Both the position numbers and the translations under genes were made by a program. Positions 24,031 through 30,600 of a DNA stretch of 30,600 nt are shown here, one piece after another; position 1 is the first letter of the stretch; each line of letters begins with the position of its first letter. The notes below the pieces were generated by a model. That model saw nothing but the letters and a program-made list of their open reading frames with translations. It was not told the origin of the DNA and ran no database searches. Origin of the DNA: an uncultured Collinsella sp. (lineage in GTDB: Bacteria; Actinomycetota; Coriobacteriia; Coriobacteriales; Coriobacteriaceae); assembly GCA_900543845.1 (NCBI GenBank), contig UQTD01000017.1, positions 1 to 30,600 on the forward strand, in the 5' to 3' direction.

Positions 24031-25050
24031 CTATCCCAACTGGAAGAACAGGGCGAGGCCAACGGCGCCAAAGGCCGCGGCGATAATCCAAAAACGGATA
24101 ACGACCTTGGTCTCGGCCCAGCCCTTCTTTTCGAAATGATGATGAATGGGCGCCATAAGGAAGACGCGCTTGTGCGTAAAGTGGAAATAGACAACCTGGA
24201 TCATGACCGACAGAGTCTCGACGATAAACAGACCGCCGATGATAAGGGAAACGACTTCGGTGTTGGTCATGATGGAGGTGCAGGCAAAAGCGGCACCCAG
24301 GGCAAGCGAGCCGGTATCGCCCATAAAGATGCTCGCCGGGTAGCAGTTGAACCACAAAAAGCCCAGGCAGGCACCGGCGCACGCCGTGCAGAAGATGGAC
24401 AGGTTCACGTCACCGTGCAAAAACGCCATGGCGGCCATGGCGAGCATGGCAATCATGGAAGTGCCGCCGGCAAGGCCGTCCAGACCATCGGTCAGGTTCA
24501 CGGCATTGGAAAGGCCAGCGATCATCAGCCAGCAAAATACAATGTAGAGCCACGGGAACGAAAGGCCGCAGATGGTGGTCGAAAGAACACCGAGGTCAAT
24601 CGTCAGGCCGCCGGGAAAACGAATCTCGGGGGCGACGCCGCACCAATTGACGGCGAGCACGGTAAAAGTGACGCAGATGATGGTCAGACCGATCATCTTG
24701 GCGTGAGGCGTCAGGCCGAGCGAGCGACCGTGCGTGACGGAAGTCAGGTCGTCGATGAGACCCAGAACGCCGGTGGCCAGCGTGGCAAGCAGCACGAGCA
24801 CGAGCTCGGTGGTGAGCTTGCCCATCAGCAGGCAGGTCAGCGAGATCGCGACAAGGATGATGACGCCGCCCATGGTGGGCGTACCCTGTTTAATCAAATG
24901 ACGCTTGGGGCCGTCTGCTCGGACCTGTTGGCCGATACCCTCGACCTTCAGCAGCTTGATCCACCACGGCATAAGCAGCAACGCAATGGCGGCAGCGATG
25001 CCAAGTCCCAAAAAGGCCTGATACGTAGGATACGAGGGATTGCCGAACAT
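24031..25050 (-). CDS. mraY: Phospho-N-acetylmuramoyl-pentapeptide transferase MraY
   Basis: A 339-residue membrane enzyme that transfers phospho-MurNAc-pentapeptide to undecaprenyl phosphate, forming lipid I. About ten membrane helices are predicted. PKRHLIKQGTPTMGGVI, LGLIDDLTSV (the Asp pair of the active site), NAVNLTDGLDGLAGG, and the cytoplasmic HHHFEKKGWAE loop near the C-terminus are all present and in order. The ATG at 25050 is three bases after the murF stop. Confidence 0.97.
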   Translation of the reverse strand: MFGNPSYPTYQAFLGLGIAAAIALLLMPWWIKLLKVEGIGQQVRADGPKRHLIKQGTPTMGGVIILVAISLTCLLMGKLTTELVLVLLATLATGVLGLIDDLTSVTHGRSLGLTPHAKMIGLTIICVTFTVLAVNWCGVAPEIRFPGGLTIDLGVLSTTICGLSFPWLYIVFCWLMIAGLSNAVNLTDGLDGLAGGTSMIAMLAMAAMAFLHGDVNLSIFCTACAGACLGFLWFNCYPASIFMGDTGSLALGAAFACTSIMTNTEVVSLIIGGLFIVETLSVMIQVVYFHFTHKRVFLMAPIHHHFEKKGWAETKVVIRFWIIAAAFGAVGLALFFQLG

Positions 25051-25053
25051 GGG

Positions 25054-26478
25054 CTAGCACACACCTTCCACAAAGCGGTCGAGCTCAACAAAACGGGAAC
25101 CCTTGACCAGTACAACATCATGATTTTCAAGCGCGCCGCCCATGCGGTCGAGCACCTGCTGATAATCGGAGAACACCTGGATGCGGTCCTCATCCATACC
25201 CATCATACGTGCGGCATCGGCCATGAGCTGAGCCAGCTCGCCGCCGACGCACGCGAGCATGTCGAGTTTCTTGGCGGCGGCATAGGCGCCCACGAGCTCA
25301 TGCATGCGAGGAGCCTCGTCGCCCATCTCGCCCATCTCGCCCAGAATCGCCATGCGCGAACCGTCACAGATGAGCGAGCACAGCAAATCGAGGCCGGCAG
25401 CCATAGACTCGGCACTGGCGTTATAGGAGTCGTCGATGATGCGCGCTCCGCTCTTGGCGCGCTTGATCTCCTGACGGTGACCGGTGATCGTAAGGCCCCT
25501 AAAGGCAGCATCGATCTGCTCGGGCGTCACGCCCAGACGATAGGCGACCGCGGCGGCCTTGACGGCATTGGGCACAGACTGCACGCCGGGAATGGCCAGC
25601 ATGGTATCGACCGTGTCGCCCTGACCAAAGTCGAGCGTAAAGACCGGATGGCCCTCGTCGTCGACGCGAATGTCGCGTGCGCGGACCTCGTCGTCGTCCG
25701 AGACACCGGCCAGCATCACGTCAATACCCGCAGGCTGGGCGAACGTATCGCGAATGAACGGCGTAAAGTCGTCCTCGCCGCCCAAAACCAGCAACGGCGA
25801 GAAATCGCCGGCGGCGCACATGCCCTGGACAATCTCGGACTTGGCGCGGGCGATGTTCTCGCGGCTGCCCAGGATACCGATGTGGGAGGTTCCGATCTTG
25901 CTCACGATGGCAAGATTGGGGTTGGCAGACTGGGACAGGCGCTCAATCTCATGAAAATGGTTCATGCCCATCTCGAGCACCAGAACCTCGGTATCGGCCG
26001 GAGCGGAAAGCACCGTGAGCGGCATGCCGATCAGGTTGTTGAAATTGCCCTTCGTGGCCCAGACGCGATAACGCTTGGCGAGCACGGCGGCGAGCACGTC
26101 CTTGGTCGTCGTCTTGCCAATCGAACCGGTAATGCCGACGACCAGGCAGCCAAGCTCCAAGCGATATACATGCGCCAGGCGCAGCAAGAACTCCTCGGGG
26201 TCGTCGGTCAGCAAGATGGCGCATCCCTTGTCCTGCGCCAGCGAAACCAGCTCGGCATCGGGCTCGCGCGTCATCACGACGGCACCGGCACCCGACTCGA
26301 TGGCACGGGAGGCAAAATCATTGCCGTCGACCTTTTCGCCGGGGAAGGCGACAAAGATCGTCCCCTCCTCGACCTGGCGCGAGTCGATAACGCACCCGCG
26401 GCATACCCGATCGACTTCTTCCGTCACGGTTCGGGCCCCCGTTGAGGCCGCGAGGTTGTTGACGGCGATCTCTATCAT
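25054..26478 (-). CDS. murF: UDP-N-acetylmuramoyl-tripeptide--D-alanyl-D-alanine ligase MurF
   Basis: A 474-residue Mur ligase that adds D-Ala-D-Ala to the tripeptide precursor. The N-terminal domain has CVIDSRQVEEGTIFVAFPGEKVDGNDF, typical of MurE/MurF. The ATP loop is GITGSIGKTTTKDVLAA, and TKGNFNNLIGMPLTVL plus VLEMGMNHFHEIERLS are MurF-specific. The late DDSYNASAESMAAGLDLL motif is also characteristic, as is LGEMGEMGDEA. AGGGGAGC precedes the ATG at 26478. It follows ftsI after 125 non-coding bases; murE, which usually lies between ftsI and murF, is missing here, and nothing in the gap looks like its remnant. Confidence 0.95.
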   Translation of the reverse strand: MIEIAVNNLAASTGARTVTEEVDRVCRGCVIDSRQVEEGTIFVAFPGEKVDGNDFASRAIESGAGAVVMTREPDAELVSLAQDKGCAILLTDDPEEFLLRLAHVYRLELGCLVVGITGSIGKTTTKDVLAAVLAKRYRVWATKGNFNNLIGMPLTVLSAPADTEVLVLEMGMNHFHEIERLSQSANPNLAIVSKIGTSHIGILGSRENIARAKSEIVQGMCAAGDFSPLLVLGGEDDFTPFIRDTFAQPAGIDVMLAGVSDDDEVRARDIRVDDEGHPVFTLDFGQGDTVDTMLAIPGVQSVPNAVKAAAVAYRLGVTPEQIDAAFRGLTITGHRQEIKRAKSGARIIDDSYNASAESMAAGLDLLCSLICDGSRMAILGEMGEMGDEAPRMHELVGAYAAAKKLDMLACVGGELAQLMADAARMMGMDEDRIQVFSDYQQVLDRMGGALENHDVVLVKGSRFVELDRFVEGVC

Positions 26479-26603
26479 TGCAGCTCCCCTGTAAACCTAA
26501 TAATGCTATCGGCGTATTGTATCCCAGTGCCATGCGCGCGTGGTGCAGGGCATGTGAACACCCTTCAGATCAAACGGCAGACCACGCTCAAGATTGTAAC
26601 CCC
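26479..26603 (-). promoter_or_regulatory. Gap between ftsI and murF, possible internal promoter
   Basis: The 125-base gap is one of the larger ones inside the cluster and lies where murE normally is. On the minus strand GATACAAT gives a TACAAT -10-like box near 26516-26521, without a recognisable -35. It is also the point where a second promoter for the mur genes would be useful, but this is inference. Confidence 0.3.
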
Positions 26604-28469
26604 CTACTTCGTGCGCGGGATACCCAGTACGTCGAGCGCGTTGGCCATAATGGACTGGAATGGCACCGCGGCGGCATCCGAGCCGCTCGGCGTTCCATCG
26701 AGTGTGATATAGCACAGCACCTTGGGCGATTGTGCCGGCGCAAAGCCCATAAAGGACGACATGTAGTTCTCCTTGAGGTAACCGCCGTTCTCGTCAGCGC
26801 GCTCGGCCGTACCGGTCTTGCCCGCCACGTCATAGCCATCGACCGCACCGCCAACGCCCGTGCCTTCGGACACGACCGTCTGCATGCACGATGTCACCTG
26901 GGCGGCAGCGTCCTCCGAAATCGCACGATCGCCTTCGCCCCAGTCCTTCTCATCGCCCTTGCTGGACTTATAGAAGTGCGGAGTCATCATCACGCCGCCG
27001 TTCGCAATGCCGCCCACGGCACGTGCGACCTCAATCGGCGAGACGGACAGCGCCTGGCCAAAGCTCATCGAGCCCAGCGTGGCGCCGTCGTACTGGTCGC
27101 GCTCCTTGACGATGCCCAGACTCTCACCCGGAAAATCGACACCGGAGCTATGGCCGATACCCCACTTGTCCACATAGGTGGCAAAATCATCGGCACCGAT
27201 CTTGCGTCCCACCAGGACAAAGCCCACATTGGACGAACGGCGCATCATCTCGCGCGCGTCCATGGTCATGGTGTAGTCGCGCTTATCGGCGTCGGTAACG
27301 GTGTCGTCGCCAACCTTAATGCTCGCCGGCACCTCAAACGACGTGCTCGAACGCACGGCACCCAAGTCGAAGCCGGCACCGGCCACGAGCGTCTTAAAGA
27401 CCGAGCCGGGCTCGTAGGCATCGGTAACCAGGCGCAAGTTCATGTCCTCGGTCTTGGCGTTTTCCAGATCGGTCTGGTCATATGTCGGATACGAGCATGC
27501 CGCCAGAATCTCGCCCGTCGTGGGATCGGTGACCAGGGCCGAGCCGTTCTTGGCCTTGGTCTTTTCGACCGCCTCGGCCAGGGCGTCCTCGGCGGCGCGC
27601 TGGATATTGACATCGAGCGTCGTCACGATGTCCACACCGTCCACCGCGGCAACCTTTTTATAGGCGCCGCCCGCGATATAGCTACCGTCCCTCGCCCGCT
27701 CACGCACCAGCGAACCGTTGGTTCCGGTCAAAAGCTTGTTGTACTGTTTTTCGAGGCCCGTCAGACCGTCGTTGTCCACGTTTACCACGCCAAGCACCTG
27801 CGATGCCAGGTTGCCGTAGGGGTACACGCGCTTCATGGCCTGCTCAAAGAGCACGCCTGGCAGGTTCTTCTTCTCCAGCGCCGCGGCATCGTCCTCGTCC
27901 ACCTGGCGTTTGATATACACCCAGGTGCCATCCGACTCAACGAGCTCGCGACAGGTCTTTTTATCGATTCCCGTAGCTTTGACCAGCGCCGATACCGTCT
28001 TGTCAACGTCCTCGATAAGCTGAGGATTCACGGCGATGTTGCGGCATTCGACCGACGACGTCAGCACGTTGCCGTTACGGTCGTAGATGGTACCGCGCTT
28101 GGCATACAGCGTCTGCGCAAGCAAGCGACGTGCATCGGCGCGGTCGCGTAACTTATCGGCTTCCACGATTTGATAGTCGGCAAGGCGAAGGACGCCCAAA
28201 CCCAAGCCAAACCCGATGAAGCCCATGACGGCTTTGCGACGGGGTAGCGGCGTGCCCGTGAGCCATTCGGTCGACGAGCTCTTGCGCGGTCTGGTGTTAT
28301 GCATCTGAGGACCACTCGAGCCACGGAGACGCGACGCGGGGTCGTTGCCATAGGACGGCCTCGCGTTGTAAGATGGCCGACCCGTTCCTTGATAACCAGA
28401 ACGTCCCCGCGATGAGGGACGTCCAGAACCGCGACCCCCGTCGGAGCCGCGGCGATAGTCATTTGTCAT
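26604..28469 (-). CDS. ftsI: Septal class B penicillin-binding protein FtsI
   Basis: A 621-residue bitopic transpeptidase that crosslinks septal murein with FtsW. A disordered, Arg/Ser/Gly-rich cytoplasmic tail of about 75 residues precedes the membrane helix (about 80-97). The pedestal starts AKRGTIYDRNG (123-133). The transpeptidase motifs are SxxK with Ser356 in EPGSVFK, SSN at 412-414 and KTGTAE from 551. No PASTA domain follows. The ATG at 28469 lies 17 bases after the ftsL-like stop. The tail contains repeated GRPSY-type motifs (RPSYNARPSYGN), a pattern like the tail of FtsQ here. Confidence 0.95.
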   Translation of the reverse strand: MTNDYRRGSDGGRGSGRPSSRGRSGYQGTGRPSYNARPSYGNDPASRLRGSSGPQMHNTRPRKSSSTEWLTGTPLPRRKAVMGFIGFGLGLGVLRLADYQIVEADKLRDRADARRLLAQTLYAKRGTIYDRNGNVLTSSVECRNIAVNPQLIEDVDKTVSALVKATGIDKKTCRELVESDGTWVYIKRQVDEDDAAALEKKNLPGVLFEQAMKRVYPYGNLASQVLGVVNVDNDGLTGLEKQYNKLLTGTNGSLVRERARDGSYIAGGAYKKVAAVDGVDIVTTLDVNIQRAAEDALAEAVEKTKAKNGSALVTDPTTGEILAACSYPTYDQTDLENAKTEDMNLRLVTDAYEPGSVFKTLVAGAGFDLGAVRSSTSFEVPASIKVGDDTVTDADKRDYTMTMDAREMMRRSSNVGFVLVGRKIGADDFATYVDKWGIGHSSGVDFPGESLGIVKERDQYDGATLGSMSFGQALSVSPIEVARAVGGIANGGVMMTPHFYKSSKGDEKDWGEGDRAISEDAAAQVTSCMQTVVSEGTGVGGAVDGYDVAGKTGTAERADENGGYLKENYMSSFMGFAPAQSPKVLCYITLDGTPSGSDAAAVPFQSIMANALDVLGIPRTK

Positions 28470-28486
28470 ACTCAGCTACCGTCTTG

Positions 28487-28957
28487 TTACTGAGCGGTCG
28501 CGGTCGAGCTAGCGCCCGCGGCTGCATCCTGCGAAAAATCAAGTGTAACGCTCTCGCTGGGCTCCACCATGCCATAAGCGCCCGCAAGGTCGCGAATGCG
28601 CGTGTCGGCACCATAGACCGAATGCATGACCTCCAGGTCGGAGCTCTCATCGGTCGCCTTCTCGAGCGTGTTGGTAAGCGCGGCGTTGCTGTTGAGCACC
28701 TGGGCCGTAACGCCGGCGAGCGCCACACGGGCGACACCGATCGTCATGAAGATGGCCGCAATGATGCAAAACGTTTTAAGAACGCTCATGAAAACCGGGC
28801 TTACCGCCTGGTTTGCCTGACGGCCCGCGCCCGTGTAGACATCAAAGCGCGGCGTGCGCTGCTCGCGGGGAGCAGCGGGAGCTTGCGGTGCCTCACGATA
28901 GGCGGGCATGGCGTTCATATCATAGGCGAGTGCTGCGTTTGAAGTGTTGTAGCCCAT
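28487..28957 (-). CDS. ftsL: FtsL-like division protein
   Basis: A 156-residue single-pass membrane protein in the standard ftsL position between rsmH and ftsI. It has an N-terminal cytoplasmic tail of about 55 residues rich in Ala and Pro, one membrane helix at about 57-80 (FMSVLKTFCIIAAIFMTIG), and an extracellular heptad-like coiled coil (about 84-115, QVLNSNAALTNTLEKATDES). FtsL primary sequence is poorly conserved, so the call rests on topology and context. The tail after the coil is short and acidic. GGGAGG lies nine bases before the ATG at 28957. Confidence 0.8.
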   Translation of the reverse strand: MGYNTSNAALAYDMNAMPAYREAPQAPAAPREQRTPRFDVYTGAGRQANQAVSPVFMSVLKTFCIIAAIFMTIGVARVALAGVTAQVLNSNAALTNTLEKATDESSDLEVMHSVYGADTRIRDLAGAYGMVEPSESVTLDFSQDAAAGASSTATAQ

Positions 28958-29047
28958 GATATGCCGCCTCCCATCCCGAGTACGTTGGTAGTGTGTTTAA
29001 GCTTCGTTTGTGGTACGAGCGGGAGGTCCAATATCGCGCAGTCGCGT

Positions 29048-30013
29048 CTACAGACGCTGCGCCACGCGGATCTTGGCTGATCTCGCCCGAGGGTTGCGCG
29101 CAACCTCATCGGGTTGGGCAACCAGGGGTTTGCGGGTGATGACCTTGAGTATCGGCACGTTGCCGCACACGCACACCGGAATCTCCGGCGGACACGTGCA
29201 CCCCTGGCTCATCTCCTTAAAGTGGTTCTTTACGATACGGTCCTCGAGCGAGTGATACGAGATGACGCAGATGCGTCCGCCCGGGTTGAGCCACCTTGTG
29301 GCGGCGTCAAGCCCTCGCTCGAGCACATCGAGTTCGTGATTGACCTCGATGCGAATGGCCTGGAAACTTTTCTTGGCTGGGTGTCCGCCATGCCGACGAG
29401 CGGCAGCGGGGATACCAGCCTTGATGATCTCGACAAACTGGCCTGTGGTTTCGATCGGCTCATGCTCGCGGCGGCGCACGATCTCGCGCGCGATCTGCGA
29501 GGCGAACTTCTCTTCGCCGTAGACGCGTAGAATCCGGGCGAGGTCGTGTTCGTTATAGGTGTTGATGACCTCAGCTGCGTTTAAGGTGTTGTTACCCGGA
29601 TCCATCCGCATGTCCAATGGGGCATCTTCGTTGTACGAAAAGCCCCTGCCAGGGATATCGAGTTGCGGCGACGAAACGCCCAAGTCGAACAGGAAGCCAT
29701 CGACCCCGGGCACCTCGGCCGAGCAAAGCAGCTCGTCCAAGTCGCCGAAGTTGCCCTTCAGCAGCTGGTGCGGTACGCCGGGAACCTCGCGGTCCAGACG
29801 GGCGCCAGCGGCCTCGAGGGCCATGTCGTCCTGATCGACGCCGAGCAAAAGGCCGGTCTCCCCCACCTGCGCGGCCATCTTTACCGAATGGCCGGCACCG
29901 CCAAGGGTGCAGTCGCAGACGACGGAGCCGCTCTTTAGCTGCAGCGACTCAAGCACTTCGCCGAGCATGACAGGTTCATGCCGATATTCTTGTGTCAAGA
30001 TCCCACGCTCCAT
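29048..30013 (-). CDS. rsmH: 16S rRNA (cytosine1402-N4)-methyltransferase RsmH (MraW)
   Basis: A 321-residue S-adenosylmethionine enzyme that methylates N4 of C1402 in 16S rRNA. HEPVMLGEVLESL starts the conserved part, DCTLGGAGHS is the SAM-binding motif, GFLFDLGVSSPQLD and RGFSYNEDAPLDMRMD are family signatures, and SFQAIRIEVNHELDVL plus CVISYHSLEDRIVKNHF follow. The given start is the ATG at 30013; a TTG five codons later, preceded by GGAG, is possible and would give a start closer to the family norm. It lies 20 bases after mraZ and about 90 before ftsL. Confidence 0.96.
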   Translation of the reverse strand: MERGILTQEYRHEPVMLGEVLESLQLKSGSVVCDCTLGGAGHSVKMAAQVGETGLLLGVDQDDMALEAAGARLDREVPGVPHQLLKGNFGDLDELLCSAEVPGVDGFLFDLGVSSPQLDIPGRGFSYNEDAPLDMRMDPGNNTLNAAEVINTYNEHDLARILRVYGEEKFASQIAREIVRRREHEPIETTGQFVEIIKAGIPAAARRHGGHPAKKSFQAIRIEVNHELDVLERGLDAATRWLNPGGRICVISYHSLEDRIVKNHFKEMSQGCTCPPEIPVCVCGNVPILKVITRKPLVAQPDEVARNPRARSAKIRVAQRL

Positions 30014-30033
30014 CCGTTACTCGTGCCTTGCCC

Positions 30034-30468
30034 TTACGAGAAGAAGAGGTCCAGCAGGGCCTCGTCATCATCGTCCTCATCGGCCGTAGCGCGGTCCCAA
30101 ACCTCAAGGTGGTCGTAGTTGCCCACAACCGTGACCTCGCGGTCGAGGTTCGCCTGCTTGCGGAGAGACTCAGAAAGACCGATACGACCCGCGCTGTCCA
30201 CATCCATCGACGTGGTGCGCTTGTTGATCGCCCTCATGAGCTTCTGGTCGTTGATGTCACGCGGGTTAAAACCCTCGTGGCCCTCACGACCCGCGAAGAG
30301 TCCTTCGACCCACTTATCGAAGGCCTCGGCAGAGAACACGTACAGAGCATCGACATCCAGGGCTTTGAACACGCGAACGTGCTCTCCAAGCTCCTCGCGA
30401 AGGGGTGCAGGCAGGGATAGACGACCTTTTGCATCGAGATTGCGCTCGTATGCACCCGTCATTCCCAT
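30034..30468 (-). CDS. mraZ: MraZ transcriptional regulator
   Basis: A 144-residue MraZ, a DNA-binding ring protein that represses its own dcw operon in several bacteria. The two AbrB/SpoVT-like repeats are AYERNLDAKGRLSLPAPLRE at the start and SMDVDSAGRIGLSESLRKQA in the second half. The tail is acidic (ADEDDDDEALLDLFFS). The ATG at 30468 has GGGGAGGG upstream. It is the first gene of the division cluster, and the promoter region before it carries TGGGG repeats expected of an MraZ site. Confidence 0.96.
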   Translation of the reverse strand: MGMTGAYERNLDAKGRLSLPAPLREELGEHVRVFKALDVDALYVFSAEAFDKWVEGLFAGREGHEGFNPRDINDQKLMRAINKRTTSMDVDSAGRIGLSESLRKQANLDREVTVVGNYDHLEVWDRATADEDDDDEALLDLFFS

Positions 30469-30504
30469 GTGCGCCCTCCCCTCGGTTACTCAGATGGCAC
30501 GTAC

Positions 30505-30521
30505 GCGGGGAACCACCCCGC
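30505..30521. promoter_or_regulatory. Palindrome downstream of the mraZ promoter
   Basis: GCGGGG-AACCA-CCCCGC has six-base arms and a five-base centre. Its core GGGGAACCACCCC matches the core of the palindrome at 30542-30558 at all but one base. It would lie in the early transcribed leader. Confidence 0.6.
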
Positions 30522-30536
30522 CTGTCGACGTCATCA

Positions 30537-30565
30537 ATAATATGGGGAACCGCCCCATTTTTCAA
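30537..30565 (-). promoter_or_regulatory. Sigma-70-type promoter of the mraZ-led operon
   Basis: On the minus strand TTGAAA (30560-30565) and TATTAT (30537-30542) are separated by exactly 17 bases, good matches to -35 and -10 consensus. Transcription would start near 30530, about 60 bases before mraZ. Confidence 0.7.
30542..30558. promoter_or_regulatory. Palindrome in the spacer of the mraZ promoter
   Basis: ATGGGG-AACCG-CCCCAT fills the spacer between the -35 and -10 boxes. A protein bound here would block RNA polymerase. Its centre is 37 bases from that of the twin palindrome downstream. Confidence 0.6.
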
Positions 30566-30572
30566 CACCTTT

Positions 30573-30600
30573 CCCCACCCCTTCCCCCACCCCACCCCAC
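30573..30600 (-). promoter_or_regulatory. TGGGG repeats, probable MraZ operator
   Basis: The minus strand has TGGGG starting at 30599, 30594, 30589 and 30577, directly upstream of the -35 box. MraZ of other bacteria binds short TGGG-type repeats at ten-base spacing near its own promoter. Two copies here are ten bases apart; the last is off phase, and the window ends inside the tract. Confidence 0.5.

Noticed and set aside
23170..26445. Rightward open frame of 1091 codons
   Set aside because: It lies exactly opposite murD, mraY and murF, whose motifs are intact. The translation is His/Arg/Gly-rich without family motifs, as expected when GC-rich codons are read on the opposite strand.
26478..28151. 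Rightward open frame of 557 codons
   Set aside because: It is antisense to ftsI, whose transpeptidase motifs are all present.

Overview
This window looks like chromosomal sequence from a high-GC Actinomycetota bacterium, most likely class Coriobacteriia and plausibly Collinsella or a relative. That placement is an inference from gene content and order: a murein and division (dcw) cluster without ftsA, a ftsZ-pgeF-yggS-sepF-yggT-divIVA module, and codons strongly biased to G/C in the third position. No rRNA or tRNA gene was seen.

Layout. Bases 1-348 hold the 3' end of a tyrosine recombinase. A 388-base non-coding stretch follows, with an ordered array of palindromic repeats. Bases 737-3871 hold four leftward genes: an SGNH esterase, a TIGR02452/DUF2263 (microbial PARG-like) protein with an altered catalytic motif, a Bax-inhibitor-1 membrane protein and a small unknown protein. 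Bases 4122-6675 hold rightward genes: a PiT phosphate transporter with its DUF47 partner, a large hairpin repeat and a nitroreductase.

From 6840 to the end every gene is leftward. In transcription order (right to left) these are mraZ-rsmH-ftsL-ftsI-murF-mraY-murD-ftsW-murG-murC-murB-ftsQ; then ftsZ with its own terminator; then pgeF-pstS-pstC-pstA-pstB-phoU; then yggS-sepF-yggT-divIVA, ending at a terminator that faces the nitroreductase terminator.

How the genes work together. The right half makes lipid II (MurB, C, D, F, MraY, MurG), polymerises and crosslinks it at the septum (FtsW, FtsI, FtsL, FtsQ), and positions the division and growth machinery (FtsZ, SepF, DivIVA, YggT). murE and ftsA are absent from their usual places; SepF is the probable FtsZ membrane anchor. 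The high-affinity phosphate system pstSCAB-phoU sits inside the otherwise conserved ftsZ-pgeF/yggS-sepF-divIVA neighbourhood, and pstS is linked to pgeF by an ATGA stop/start overlap. With PiT-DUF47 the window carries two phosphate importers, each with a PhoU-like partner.

Most unusual points: the repeat array next to the integrase, the QEA motif in the PARG-like protein, the Pst insertion into the division cluster, twin GGGGAACCRCCCC palindromes at the mraZ promoter, a sharp codon-usage change inside the nitroreductase gene, and a yggT gene whose only strong ribosome binding site points at a non-standard start codon. I did not find a clearly new multi-gene system; the repeat array is the best candidate for something undescribed.
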